Below the pieces are notes generated by a model, which worked only from the letters and a program-made list of their open reading frames with translations, was not told the origin of the DNA and did not search any database. Shown one piece after another: positions 1-7,915 of a stretch of DNA of 21,692 nt. Within the stretch, counting starts at the first letter, position 1; every line of letters starts with the position of its first letter. This stretch comes from an uncultured Acetobacteraceae bacterium (GTDB lineage: Bacteria; Pseudomonadota; Alphaproteobacteria; Acetobacterales; Acetobacteraceae), in the NCBI GenBank assembly GCA_937930165.1, contig CALGVL010000073.1, positions 1 through 21,692 of the forward strand, read 5' to 3'. The translations under genes were made by a program, and so were the position numbers.

Positions 1-468
1 CCCGCCTTCGACCCGGCGAGCCTGCCGCCGATCGAGAGCCTGACCGCGGGCAGCGACATCACCGCCTTCCTGCGGAAGGAAGTCCCGGCCGCGCTGCGCC
101 AGGCGGCGCTGCGGCGGATCTGGACGCTCGACCCGGCGATCCGGGACTATGTCGGGCCTGCCGACTATGCCTGGGACTTCAATGCGCCGGATGGGGTGCC
201 GGGCTTCGCGCTCAGCCTCGGCGGCGATGCGAAGCGCCTGCTGGCCCAGGCCATGGGATTGCTGGAGGAAGAAAAGCCGGCCGGGGAGGCGCCGGAACCG
301 GCGGTGCCTGCCGAACCCATCCCTCCCCCGGAATCCCCCGTCCCGGCGGAGGATCCGCCGAAGCTTGCCGATCCCGCCCCGCCTCCACTTGCGGAACAAC
401 CGTCGCCGTCCGATACGCCGCAACCGGTGGTTCCGCGGCGCCGGCATGGCGGTGCGGTGCCGTCCTGA
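1..468 (+). CDS. DUF3306 domain-containing protein, 5' truncated
   Basis: The reading frame is open from the first base, so the start lies outside the window. The visible 155 residues begin with a stretch typical of DUF3306: 'DPASLPPIESL', then 'SDITAFLRKEVP', 'ALRRIWTLDPAIRDYVG' and 'WDFNAPDGVPGF' (about residues 4-72). After that comes a low-complexity tail rich in Pro, Ala and Glu (about residues 90-145) that looks disordered. DUF3306 proteins are known as neighbours of formate dehydrogenase genes, usually with DUF3305 and a ferredoxin-like protein just upstream. Their biochemical role is not established, so assembly or maturation of the dehydrogenase is inferred from position only. The frame ends in TGA, 129 nt before the TorD-type gene. 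Family assignment is fairly secure; function is not known. Confidence 0.8.
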   Translation, partial: PAFDPASLPPIESLTAGSDITAFLRKEVPAALRQAALRRIWTLDPAIRDYVGPADYAWDFNAPDGVPGFALSLGGDAKRLLAQAMGLLEEEKPAGEAPEPAVPAEPIPPPESPVPAEDPPKLADPAPPPLAEQPSPSDTPQPVVPRRRHGGAVPS

Positions 469-477
469 CCTTCAATC

Positions 478-489
478 TTCCGTTCGGAA
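478..489. promoter_or_regulatory. Short palindrome in the gap before the TorD-type gene
   Basis: The 129-nt gap between the DUF3306 gene and the TorD-type gene contains TTCCG-TT-CGGAA, a perfect 5+5 bp palindrome. The same gap has a short GGTTCT direct repeat (501-512) and a weak sigma70-like pair (TTGCGG near 497, TACCAA near 521). It could be an operator or promoter region for the fdh genes, but there is no recognisable FNR, NarL or sigma54 site. This is only a possible regulatory site. Confidence 0.25.
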
Positions 490-597
490 TGTTGGCTTGC
501 GGTTCTGGTTCTGGCCCTGCTACCAATACGTTTTGATCTTGCCGAGACCTGACGCACCGACCATCCGGAAGCGAGGGCAGGCCGGGAGGAAGCGGCG

Positions 598-1176
598 ATG
601 ATGGAGGGGCTGGACGCAGAGCGCGCACGGCTGTTCGCGCTGCTCGGCCGCTTGCTCGCGGCGCCGCCCGATATCGAACTTCTGGCGCGGCTTGCGGCGC
701 TGCAGGGCGACGACACGCCGCTCGGCCGTGGCATCGCCGGGCTGGCGCGGGCGGCCGCGGAAGCGCAGCCCGCCGCGCTGGAGCGCGAATTCTTCGAGCT
801 GTTCATCGGCGTCGGCCGGGGCGAGCTGCTGCCTTATGCCTCCTACTACCTGACCGGCTTCCTGCATGAGCGCCCGCTGGCCGACCTTCGCGGCGACCTG
901 CGCCGGCTGGGCGTGGAGCGCGCACCGGGTGTGCCGGAGCCCGAGGACCACATCGCCTTCGAATGCGAGACGCTGTCCGGCCTGATCGCCGGCAGCTTCC
1001 CGGCCGCGGGACCGGAGGAGGCCGGCGCCTTCTTCGCCCGGCATATGCGCCCCTGGGCAGGGCGCTTCTTCGCCGATCTGGAAGGGGCCTCCACCGCGCG
1101 CTTCTACCGCGCGGTGGGCGCACTCGGCCGGACGGCGATCGAGATCGAACAGGCGGCGGCGGAGCTGCCGCCATGA
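598..1176 (+). CDS. TorD/DmsD-family molybdoenzyme chaperone
   Basis: This 192-residue, all-helical protein has the TorD-family pattern: 'ALLGRLLAAPPD' near the N-terminus, 'LEREFFELFIGVGRGELLPYASYYLTGFL' in the middle (about residues 60-88, containing the family's Y/F-x-x-LF-x-G...P-x-x-S-x-Y core), and 'EDHIAFECETLSGLI' (about 116-130). TorD-type proteins are cytoplasmic chaperones that bind the Tat leader or apo-form of exported molybdoenzymes until the cofactor is inserted. Here the likely client is the formate dehydrogenase alpha subunit two genes downstream. The start at 598 follows GGGAGGA with 8-nt spacing; a second ATG follows directly. The stop TGA overlaps a possible ATG of the next frame at 1173. 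Length fits the family. Family is sure, client is inferred. Confidence 0.87.
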   Translation: MMEGLDAERARLFALLGRLLAAPPDIELLARLAALQGDDTPLGRGIAGLARAAAEAQPAALEREFFELFIGVGRGELLPYASYYLTGFLHERPLADLRGDLRRLGVERAPGVPEPEDHIAFECETLSGLIAGSFPAAGPEEAGAFFARHMRPWAGRFFADLEGASTARFYRAVGALGRTAIEIEQAAAELPP

Positions 1177-1202
1177 TCGCAATTCCGAAGCGGAGGCTTG
1201 CC

Positions 1203-1433
1203 ATGACCAAAGGCAGCGAAGGCAAAGTGGCGGAACGGCGCGGCTTCCTGCGCGCCTTGGGGCTGGCCGCAGGCACGGCCGCCGCCGCCGCGGCACCGGC
1301 TGCGGCGCAGCGCAGCGATACCGTGCCCGCCGGCCAGGCGCGCAAGGAGAATGAGGGCCAGCGCATCGCCGCCCGTTACCGGGAGAGCGATCACATCAAG
1401 GCCTATTACCGTACCAACCGCTACGAGCAGTAA
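1203..1433 (+). CDS. fdhX: Formate dehydrogenase-region Tat-leader protein (FdhX type)
   Basis: This is a 76-residue protein with a twin-arginine leader: 'ERRGFLRALG' (R12-R13), a hydrophobic Ala-rich stretch to about residue 33, and 'PAAAQ' as a plausible cleavage site. The mature part is only about 45 residues, highly charged, ending in 'YRESDHIKAYYRTNRYEQ'. This ending is typical of the small 'formate dehydrogenase region TAT target' family. The family is found just upstream of fdhA in many proteobacteria, and its role is poorly understood; it may be a small subunit or maturation factor. I chose the ATG at 1203 because CGGAGG lies 6 nt upstream and the leader is then of normal length. An in-frame ATG at 1173 would add ten residues. 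The gene lies 21 nt before fdhA. Confidence 0.85.
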   Translation: MTKGSEGKVAERRGFLRALGLAAGTAAAAAAPAAAQRSDTVPAGQARKENEGQRIAARYRESDHIKAYYRTNRYEQ

Positions 1434-1454
1434 GACATCCGGGGGGATGCCGCG

Positions 1455-4427
1455 ATGCTGATCAAGCGATCGGATGGCCGCGCCGCGAAGCAGCGCCTTG
1501 CCTCCGCCTATCAGGGACTCTCCGCCGGCGGGCTGGATCGCCGCAGCTTCCTGCGCCAGGCCGGGCTCGGCGGCGCGGGGCTTGCCGCGCTCGGCACGGT
1601 GGGTGCGGGACGGGCGCGGGCGGCGGAGGGCGCCGCGGGCGTGATTGACCATGCGCAGCCGGTGCAGCGCATCAAGAACATCTGCACCCATTGCTCGGTT
1701 GGCTGCACCGTGACGGCGGAAGTGCAGAACGGCGTCTGGGTAGGGCAGGAGCCGAGCTGGGATTCGCCCATCAATCGCGGCACGCATTGCGCCAAGGGCG
1801 CCAGCGTGCGCGAGCTGGTGCATGGCGACCGCCGCCTGAAATACCCGATGAAGCTGGTCAACGGGCAGTGGCAGCGCACGAGCTGGGACCAGGCGCTGGA
1901 AGAGATTGCCGACAAGCTGATGGCGATCCGCCAGGCTTCGGGGCCGGATTCGGTCTTCTGGCTCGGCAGCGCCAAGATGTCGAATGAGGGGGCCTACCTC
2001 TATCGCAAGTTCGGCGCCTTCTGGGGCACGAACAACATCGACCATCAGGCGCGTATCTGCCACTCCACGACCGTAGCGGGTGTCGCGAACACCTGGGGCT
2101 ACGGCGCGATGACGAACAGCTACAATGACATCCGCAACAGCCGCACCATGCTCATCATGGGCGGCAACCCGGCGGAAGCGCATCCCGTCTCCCTGCAGCA
2201 CCTGCTGAGCGGCAAGGAGATCAACAAGGCGAACCTGATCGTCATCGACCCGCGCTTCACCCGCACCGCGGCGCATGCCACGGAATATGTGCGGATGCGG
2301 CCGGGCACCGACATCCCGATCATCTGGGGGATGCTGTGGCACATCTTCCAGAATGGCTGGGAGGACAAGGAATTCATCCGCCAGCGGGTCTACGGCATGG
2401 ACGAGGTCCGCAAGGAGGTGGAGAAGTGGAACCCGCAGGAGGTTGAGCGCGTCACCGGCATCCCTGGCGCGCAGCTGAAGCGCGTGGCGGAGATGTTCGC
2501 CACCCAGAAGCCGTCGACCTTGATCTGGTGCATGGGCGCCACCCAGCACACCGTCGGCACCGCCAATGTCCGCGCCTTCTGCATCCTGCTGCTGGCCACC
2601 GGCAATGTCGGGGGCAACGGCAACGGCGCCAACATCTTCCGCGGCCACTGCAACGTGCAGGGCGCGACCGATGTTGGCCTGGATGTGGTGACACTGCCCT
2701 TCTATTACGGGCTGGACGAGAATGCCTGGCGCCACTGGTGCCGGGTCTGGGATGTCTCCTATGAGAGCATGGCGGCGCGCTTCGACACGCCGCAGATGAT
2801 GGGCGTGCCCGGCATCCCGACCACGCGCTATTTCGACGCGGTGCATCTCCCTGGCCAGGGCAAGCGCAAGGAGGGGGACGAGAACTACCTCCAGCAGCGC
2901 GACAGCCTGAAGGGCATGATCGTCTTCGGCCATGGGGGCAACACCGTCACCCGCATGCCGGAGGCGGTGAAAGGGCTGGAGAAGCTGGACCTGCTGGTGG
3001 TCGCCGACCCGCACCCCACCACCTTCGCGGTGCTGGCGGAGCGGAAGGAGAACACCTATCTGCTGCCGATCTGCACGCAGTTCGAGTGCTCCGGCAGCCG
3101 CACCGCTTCCAACCGCTCGCTGCAATGGGGCAGCAAGATCGTCGATCCGATCTTCGAGTCGAAGACCGACTATGAGGTGCTGTACCGGCTGGCCGGGGCG
3201 TTGGACAAGGCGGCGGAGAAGCGGAACATGCCGATCCGCTTCCAGGCCGAGATGTTCAAGAACATCGAGGTCCGCGGCCAGGAGCCGGTGGCCGAGAGCC
3301 TGCTGCGGGAAATCAACCTCGGCGGCCTGAGCACCGGCTACAGCGGCCAGTCGCCGGAGCGGCTGAAGCTGCACATGCAGCACCAGGACAAATTCGACCT
3401 GGTGACGCTGCGCGCGAAGCCGGATGCGCCGCCCGAAATACAGGGCGATTTCTACGGCCTGCCCTGGCCCTGCTGGGGCACGCCGGCGATCCGGCATCCC
3501 GGCACCCACACCCTCTACAACACCAACCTGCATGTGAAGGAGGGCGGCGGCACCTTCCGCGCCCGCTTCGGCGTGGAGCGGAACGGCCAGACCCTGCTGG
3601 CCGAGGGCAGCTACTCCAAGGGCTCCGAGATCCAGGACGGCTATCCCGAATTCACCGTGGCGGTGCTGAAACGCCTCGGCTGGTTCGACGAGCTGACCGC
3701 GGCGGAGAAGGCCAGCCTGGAGAAGCATTTCGGCAACAACATTGACCGCGCGAGCTGGGCCACCGACCTCTCCGGCGGCATCATCCGCGTGGCGATGGAG
3801 CATGGTTGCCTGCCCTATGGCAACGGCAAGGCGCGGGCCAATTGCTGGAACCTGCCCGACCCCGTGCCGGTGCACCGGGAGCCGATCTACACACCGCGCA
3901 CCGACCTGATCGCGCAATACCCCACGCTGCCGGACCGGCGTGGCTTCCGCATGCCGCATCTGGGGCAGAGCGTGCAGGCACGGTCGAACACGGTGGGGAA
4001 GGACTTCCCGATTGTCCTCACCACCGGGCGCCTCGTGGAATACGAGGGCGGAGGCGAGGAGACGCGCTCCAACAAGTGGCTCGCCGAGCTGCAGCAGGAC
4101 ATGTTCATCGAGATCAACCCGGCTGATGCCGCCGAGCGCGGCATCCAGGACGGCCAGTGGGTGATGGTGAACGGGCCGGAGATGCCGCAGGGCCGCGCCT
4201 GCCGCGTGAAGGCGCTGGTGACGGAGCGTGTCGGCAAGGGCGTCGCCTTCATGCCCTTCCATTTCGGTGGCTGGCTGATGAACGAGGATCTGCGCAAGCG
4301 CTATCCGGCCGGCACCGATCCGATCGTGCTGGGCGAGAGCGCGAATATCGTGACCACCTATGGCTATGACCCGGTGACCTTCATGCAGGAGACGAAGGTC
4401 ACGCTGTGCCAGATCCGCGCGGCGTAA
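1455..4427 (+). CDS. fdhA: Formate dehydrogenase alpha subunit, Tat-exported, Cys-type
   Basis: This 990-residue molybdopterin (Mo/W-bisMGD) oxidoreductase oxidises formate to CO2 on the periplasmic side. Residues 28-34 (DRRSFLR) are a Tat motif, with likely cleavage after ARA at 56. A [4Fe-4S] site follows: C77-x2-C80-x3-C84-x27-C112. The metal ligand is Cys202 in 'ARICHSTTVAG', where E. coli FdnG/FdoG have selenocysteine; the adjacent His203 is conserved. The molybdopterin-binding fold continues through 'GGNPAEAHP', 'DPRFTRTA' and 'GNVGGNGNGANIFRGHCNVQGATD'. The C-terminal dinucleotide-binding domain is near 850-985 ('TTGRLVEYEGGG'). The ATG at 1455 follows GGGGGGA. The gene is 18 nt before the beta subunit. 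Length and motifs match membrane-anchored, three-subunit formate dehydrogenases. Substrate is supported by neighbours; Mo versus W cannot be told. Confidence 0.95.
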   Translation: MLIKRSDGRAAKQRLASAYQGLSAGGLDRRSFLRQAGLGGAGLAALGTVGAGRARAAEGAAGVIDHAQPVQRIKNICTHCSVGCTVTAEVQNGVWVGQEPSWDSPINRGTHCAKGASVRELVHGDRRLKYPMKLVNGQWQRTSWDQALEEIADKLMAIRQASGPDSVFWLGSAKMSNEGAYLYRKFGAFWGTNNIDHQARICHSTTVAGVANTWGYGAMTNSYNDIRNSRTMLIMGGNPAEAHPVSLQHLLSGKEINKANLIVIDPRFTRTAAHATEYVRMRPGTDIPIIWGMLWHIFQNGWEDKEFIRQRVYGMDEVRKEVEKWNPQEVERVTGIPGAQLKRVAEMFATQKPSTLIWCMGATQHTVGTANVRAFCILLLATGNVGGNGNGANIFRGHCNVQGATDVGLDVVTLPFYYGLDENAWRHWCRVWDVSYESMAARFDTPQMMGVPGIPTTRYFDAVHLPGQGKRKEGDENYLQQRDSLKGMIVFGHGGNTVTRMPEAVKGLEKLDLLVVADPHPTTFAVLAERKENTYLLPICTQFECSGSRTASNRSLQWGSKIVDPIFESKTDYEVLYRLAGALDKAAEKRNMPIRFQAEMFKNIEVRGQEPVAESLLREINLGGLSTGYSGQSPERLKLHMQHQDKFDLVTLRAKPDAPPEIQGDFYGLPWPCWGTPAIRHPGTHTLYNTNLHVKEGGGTFRARFGVERNGQTLLAEGSYSKGSEIQDGYPEFTVAVLKRLGWFDELTAAEKASLEKHFGNNIDRASWATDLSGGIIRVAMEHGCLPYGNGKARANCWNLPDPVPVHREPIYTPRTDLIAQYPTLPDRRGFRMPHLGQSVQARSNTVGKDFPIVLTTGRLVEYEGGGEETRSNKWLAELQQDMFIEINPADAAERGIQDGQWVMVNGPEMPQGRACRVKALVTERVGKGVAFMPFHFGGWLMNEDLRKRYPAGTDPIVLGESANIVTTYGYDPVTFMQETKVTLCQIRAA

Positions 4428-4445
4428 GGGGGGAGAGACCAGATC

Positions 4446-5042
4446 ATGGCCCGGATGAAGTTCCTCTGCGACGCGGACCGCTGCATCGAGTGCAACGCCT
4501 GCGTCACCGCCTGCAAGAACGAGAACGATGTCCCCTGGGGCATCAACCGCCGGCGCGTCGTCACCATCAACGACGGCAAGCCGGGGGAGCGCTCGATCTC
4601 CATGGCCTGCATGCACTGCACCGACGCGCCCTGCGCGGCGGTGTGTCCGGTGTCCTGCTTCTACACCACCGCGGATGCGGTGGTGCTGCACGACAAGGAC
4701 CTGTGCATCGGCTGCGGCTATTGCTTCTACGCCTGCCCCTTCGGGGCGCCGCAATATCCGCGCGTCGGCAATTTCGGCGGCCGCGGCAAGATGGACAAAT
4801 GCACCTACTGCGCCGGCGGCCCGCAGCAGGACAACACGGCAGTGGAATACGCCCAGTACGGCGCCAACCGCCTGGCCGAGGGCAAGCTGCCGCTCTGCGC
4901 CGAGATGTGCAGCACCAAGGCGCTGCTGGCCGGCGATGGCGAGATCATCGCCAGCATCTACAAGGAGCGCGTCCAGCGCCGCGGCTATGGCTCCGGTGCC
5001 TGGGGCTGGCGCACGGCCTACCGCGAAACGGTGACGGTCTAG
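4446..5042 (+). CDS. fdh3B: Formate dehydrogenase beta subunit, four-cluster Fe-S protein
   Basis: This 198-residue ferredoxin-like subunit relays electrons from FdhA to the cytochrome b subunit. It has four cysteine groups: C13-x2-C16-x2-C19-x3-C23; then 'CMHCTDAPCAAVCP'; 'CIGCGYCFYACPFGAP'; and a final group built from 'CTYC' plus two later cysteines ('LCAEMC'). These match four [4Fe-4S] clusters, as in FdnH/FdoH. Unlike the E. coli beta subunits (about 300 residues) it lacks a C-terminal membrane helix, which is normal for the short FDH3-type beta subunit. It has no signal peptide, so it is presumably co-exported with FdhA through the Tat leader of the latter. A GGGGGGAGAG stretch precedes the ATG. 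The stop TAG is 21 nt before the gamma subunit. Confidence 0.93.
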   Translation: MARMKFLCDADRCIECNACVTACKNENDVPWGINRRRVVTINDGKPGERSISMACMHCTDAPCAAVCPVSCFYTTADAVVLHDKDLCIGCGYCFYACPFGAPQYPRVGNFGGRGKMDKCTYCAGGPQQDNTAVEYAQYGANRLAEGKLPLCAEMCSTKALLAGDGEIIASIYKERVQRRGYGSGAWGWRTAYRETVTV

Positions 5043-5063
5043 GACCGCTGGCAGGAGAGGGAC

Positions 5064-6065
5064 ATGACCAAGCGTCTCATCGTGGCGCTGTTGGCGCTGA
5101 TGCTCTCGGCAGGTGGCGTCGCCGCCCAGGCTCAGACCCAGGCCCCTGCGCGCGGCCAGATTTCGGCCGAGGAGATGGAGTTGCAGCGTGCCCTCCAGGG
5201 CGGCCGCATCGAGGGCCGGGTCTCCATCCCGGACCAGAAGGCGGCCAGCCTGATCCAGCCGGAGGGGCGGGAGTGGCGGCAATTCCACAACCGGACCCTG
5301 GCCTGGACCGGCGGCATCGCGGTGCTTGGGATGCTCGGCATCGTGGTGCTGTTCTATGCCATCAAGGGTCGCGTCCGGATTGCCTCCGGCTGGTCCGGCC
5401 GCACCGTGTTGCGCTTCAACCTGCTGGAGCGAGCCAATCACTGGATGGTGGCCAGCAGCTTCATCATCCTGGCCCTCTCCGGCCTGAACCTGACCTTCGG
5501 CCGCTACCTGCTGTTGCCGCTGATTGGGCCAGAGGCCTTCACCACCCTCAGCCTCTGGGGCAAGGTGGCGCATAACTACCTGGCCTTCCCCTTCACGCTT
5601 GGCCTGGTGGTGATGCTGCTGCTCTGGGTGAAGGACAACATCCCGAACCGGCTGGACCTCGCCTGGCTGAAGGCGGGGGGCGGCTTCTTCACCGGCGGGC
5701 ATCCGGCGGCAGGGCGGTTCAATGCCGGGCAGAAGCTGATCTTCTGGATCACGGTGCTGGGCGGTGGGATCGTTGCCGCCTCGGGCTATGTGCTGCTCTT
5801 CCCCTTCTCGGTCACCGACATTGCCGGGCAGCAGCTATCGCATATGGTGCATGGCGTGCTGGCGATGCTGATGATCGCTGCCATGCTGGCGCATATCTAT
5901 ATCGGCACGCTCGGCATGGAGGGCGCCCTGGACGCCATGACGACCGGGCGGGTGGACTACAATTGGGCGAGGGAGCACCACAGCCTGTGGGTAGAAGAAG
6001 AAACTGCCAAGGCGCGGGGGGCGGTTGCGCCGCCTCCAGGCATCAAGGCGGCAGGCGCGGACTAG
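5064..6065 (+). CDS. Formate dehydrogenase gamma subunit, cytochrome b556 type
   Basis: This 333-residue membrane subunit takes electrons from the beta subunit and reduces quinone. It starts with a Sec-type signal peptide (about residues 1-22, 'LIVALLALMLSAGGVAAQA') and a hydrophilic stretch. A membrane helix follows near 78-99, then the four-helix cytochrome b561-like core (about 120-300). Likely haem ligands are His126 ('RANHWMVASS'), the His in 'KVAHNYLAF' and those in 'LSHMVHGVLAMLMIAAMLAHIYIG'. The N-terminal extension makes it longer than E. coli FdnI (about 217 residues) and is usual for the longer gamma subunits found with FdhX-type operons. The ATG at 5064 follows AGGAGAGG. The gene is last of the structural trio, and mobB starts 67 nt later. 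Confidence 0.92.
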   Translation: MTKRLIVALLALMLSAGGVAAQAQTQAPARGQISAEEMELQRALQGGRIEGRVSIPDQKAASLIQPEGREWRQFHNRTLAWTGGIAVLGMLGIVVLFYAIKGRVRIASGWSGRTVLRFNLLERANHWMVASSFIILALSGLNLTFGRYLLLPLIGPEAFTTLSLWGKVAHNYLAFPFTLGLVVMLLLWVKDNIPNRLDLAWLKAGGGFFTGGHPAAGRFNAGQKLIFWITVLGGGIVAASGYVLLFPFSVTDIAGQQLSHMVHGVLAMLMIAAMLAHIYIGTLGMEGALDAMTTGRVDYNWAREHHSLWVEEETAKARGAVAPPPGIKAAGAD

Positions 6066-6093
6066 GCAAGCCGTCCGGCGACCGGAGGGCAAG

Positions 6094-6114
6094 GCCCGGA
6101 GGTCGGAACCGGGC
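6094..6114 (+). other. GC-only hairpin between the gamma subunit gene and mobB
   Basis: In the 67-nt gap, GCCCGG (6094-6099) pairs with CCGGGC (6109-6114) around a 9-nt loop. A smaller hairpin, TCCGG-cga-CCGGA, lies at 6074-6086. No T-run follows. They could slow transcription or protect the fdh mRNA end, lowering mobB-moeA expression relative to the structural genes. The pairing is visible; the role is a guess. Confidence 0.3.
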
Positions 6115-6132
6115 GGCCAGGAGGTGGTTCCC

Positions 6133-6669
6133 ATGCGCCTGATCGGCCTCGCCGGCTGGAGCGGGGCCGGCAAGACCACGCTCCTCAAGAAGCTGATCCC
6201 CTGCCTGACCGGGCGGGGGATCACTGTTTCCACCGTCAAGCACGCCCACCACAATTTCGACGTGGACCAGCCGGGCAAGGATTCCTACGAGCACCGGCAG
6301 GCCGGGGCGCGGCAGGTGCTGGTCAGCTCCGCCAGGCGCTGGGCGCTGATGACGGAGTTGCGAGGAGAGAAGGAGCCTGACCTGCGCTTCCTCCTCTCCC
6401 GCCTCTCCCCCGTGGATCTGGTGATCGTGGAAGGGTTCAAGCGCGACCCCCACCCGAAGCTGGAGATCCACAGGGCCGCCAATGGCAAGCCCTGGCTGCA
6501 TCCGGAGGATCCGGCGATCGTCGCCGTGACCAGCGACATCCGGCCGCCCGGCGACCTGCCCTGGATCCCCCTGGACGATATCGAGGCGATCGCCGATCTG
6601 GTGCTGCGGCAGGCGGTGGACATCGCCGCCTTCCGCCAGGAGGTCGAGCATGGCGCAGCTATCCGATGA
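6133..6669 (+). CDS. mobB: Molybdopterin-guanine dinucleotide biosynthesis protein MobB
   Basis: This 178-residue cytoplasmic P-loop GTPase works with MobA in forming the bis-MGD cofactor that formate dehydrogenase needs. The Walker A motif is 'GWSGAGKTT' (residues 8-16). It is followed by the MobB hallmarks 'VSTVKHAHHNFDVDQPGKDSYEHRQAGA', 'LVIVEGFKRDPHPKLEIHR' and 'IVAVTSD'. The ATG at 6133 is preceded by AGGAGG at 6119-6124 (8-nt spacing). The longer open frame, back to 6025, runs into the end of the gamma subunit gene and adds only low-complexity basic residues, so it was not used. The 3' end overlaps moeA by 20 nt, a sign of translational coupling. Length is typical. Confidence 0.94.
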   Translation: MRLIGLAGWSGAGKTTLLKKLIPCLTGRGITVSTVKHAHHNFDVDQPGKDSYEHRQAGARQVLVSSARRWALMTELRGEKEPDLRFLLSRLSPVDLVIVEGFKRDPHPKLEIHRAANGKPWLHPEDPAIVAVTSDIRPPGDLPWIPLDDIEAIADLVLRQAVDIAAFRQEVEHGAAIR

Positions 6670-7900
6670 CTGCTTCGCCTTCGGCGGGCCTCTGCTTCCG
6701 GTGGAGACGGCGCAGGAACTCATCTTCGCCCGCGTCCCGCCGCTCGGGGGCGAGGAGCCGGTGCCGCTGCATGCCGCCATCGGCCGGGTCCTGGCGCGGG
6801 ATCTGGTCGCGCCGTTGCCGCTGCCGCCCTTCTTCAATTCGGCGGTGGATGGCTATGCCTTCCGCCATGCCGATCTGACCACGGATGCGCCCACTCCGCT
6901 GCGCCTCTCCGGGCGCGTGGCGGCGGGGCAGGCGGGCGCGGCGGCGCTCGGCCCCGGCGAGGCGGTGCGCATCTTCACCGGCGCCCCGATGCCGCCCGGC
7001 GCCGATACCGTGCTGATGCAGGAGGATGCGCGGCTGGAAGGCGGGACGGTCCTCGTTCCCCCCGGCCTGAAGCCCGGCGCCAATGCCCGCCCGGCGGGGG
7101 AGGATGTGGCCCAGGGCGCCGTGGCCTTGCCCGCCGGAAGGCGGCTGCGGGCGCCGGAGATCGGCCTGGCCGCCGCGCTCGGCTTGGCCGGCCTGTCGGT
7201 GGCGCCCAGGGTCAGGGTTGGCGTCTTTTCCACGGGGGACGAGTTGGCGTCCCCCGGCACGGCACTCGGCCCGGCCCAGACCTATGACAGCAACCGCTTC
7301 ACCCTGCTGGCCCTTCTCGCCGGCCTGCCGGTGGTGGCGAGCGATCTCGGCATCCTGCCCGACCGGCCGGAGGCGACGGCGGCAGCGCTGCGGGCGGCGG
7401 CCGGGGCGCATGACCTGCTGCTGACCTCCGGCGGCGTCTCAACGGGGGAGGAGGATCATGTCCGCGCCGCCATCGAATCCGGCGGCAGTCTGGTCTTCTG
7501 GCGTCTGGCGGTGAAGCCGGGGCGGCCGGCGGCGATGGGGGTGGTGGATGGCACGCCGGTCCTCGGCCTGCCCGGCAATCCGGTGGCGGCCGTCGTCACC
7601 TTCCTGCATCTGGCACGGCCCCTGATCCTGCGCCTTGCCGGCGCGGCGCCGGAGGCACTGCCGCGCTTCCCGGCGCGGGCGGAATTCGCCTATCGCAAGA
7701 AGGCCGGGCGGCGGGAATATGTACGGGTCCGCCTCGCCCCCGGCGCGCCCCTGCCCCTCGCCACCAAATTCGAGCGGGAGGGGGCGGGCTTGCTCACCTC
7801 CCTGACCCGGAGCGACGCCTTCGCCGAATTGCCGGAGGAGGTCACCGCCATCGCGCCCGGCGACACGGTGCAGATCCTGCCCTTCGCCGCCATCTTCTGA
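6650..7900 (+). CDS. moeA: Molybdopterin molybdenumtransferase MoeA
   Basis: This 416-residue enzyme inserts molybdate into adenylylated molybdopterin to give active Mo-cofactor. Visible MoeA motifs are 'PPFFNSAVDGYAFRHAD' (D67 is at the position of the essential Asp of E. coli MoeA; the usual Met before it is Val), 'TGAPMPPGADTVLMQED', 'VGVFSTGDEL', 'YDSNRFTL' and 'TSGGVSTGEEDHV'. Further on are 'KPGRPAAMG' and 'GLPGNPVAAVVTF'. A beta-barrel C-terminal domain (about 335-416) follows. The ATG at 6650 lies inside the end of mobB and has AGGAGG at 6638-6643. Tight coupling to mobB and position behind the formate dehydrogenase genes suggest that cofactor finishing is co-expressed with the enzyme. 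No MogA or MobA is visible in the window. Confidence 0.95.
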   Translation: MAQLSDDCFAFGGPLLPVETAQELIFARVPPLGGEEPVPLHAAIGRVLARDLVAPLPLPPFFNSAVDGYAFRHADLTTDAPTPLRLSGRVAAGQAGAAALGPGEAVRIFTGAPMPPGADTVLMQEDARLEGGTVLVPPGLKPGANARPAGEDVAQGAVALPAGRRLRAPEIGLAAALGLAGLSVAPRVRVGVFSTGDELASPGTALGPAQTYDSNRFTLLALLAGLPVVASDLGILPDRPEATAAALRAAAGAHDLLLTSGGVSTGEEDHVRAAIESGGSLVFWRLAVKPGRPAAMGVVDGTPVLGLPGNPVAAVVTFLHLARPLILRLAGAAPEALPRFPARAEFAYRKKAGRREYVRVRLAPGAPLPLATKFEREGAGLLTSLTRSDAFAELPEEVTAIAPGDTVQILPFAAIF

Positions 7901-7915
7901 ACAGGGAGGCCCCGA

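Noticed and set aside
493..507. Possible sigma54 promoter (TGGC near 493) before the TorD-type gene
   Set aside because: The GG and GC elements are not at the required spacing; no GC pair is found 10 bp after GG.
1104..5702. A 1532-codon open frame on the minus strand
   Set aside because: It lies antisense to fdhX, fdhA, fdhB and the start of the gamma subunit gene. Its product is low-complexity (His, Arg, Ala, Gly, Gln rich) with no domain. High GC content makes antisense frames open by lack of stops; the plus-strand genes have full motifs.
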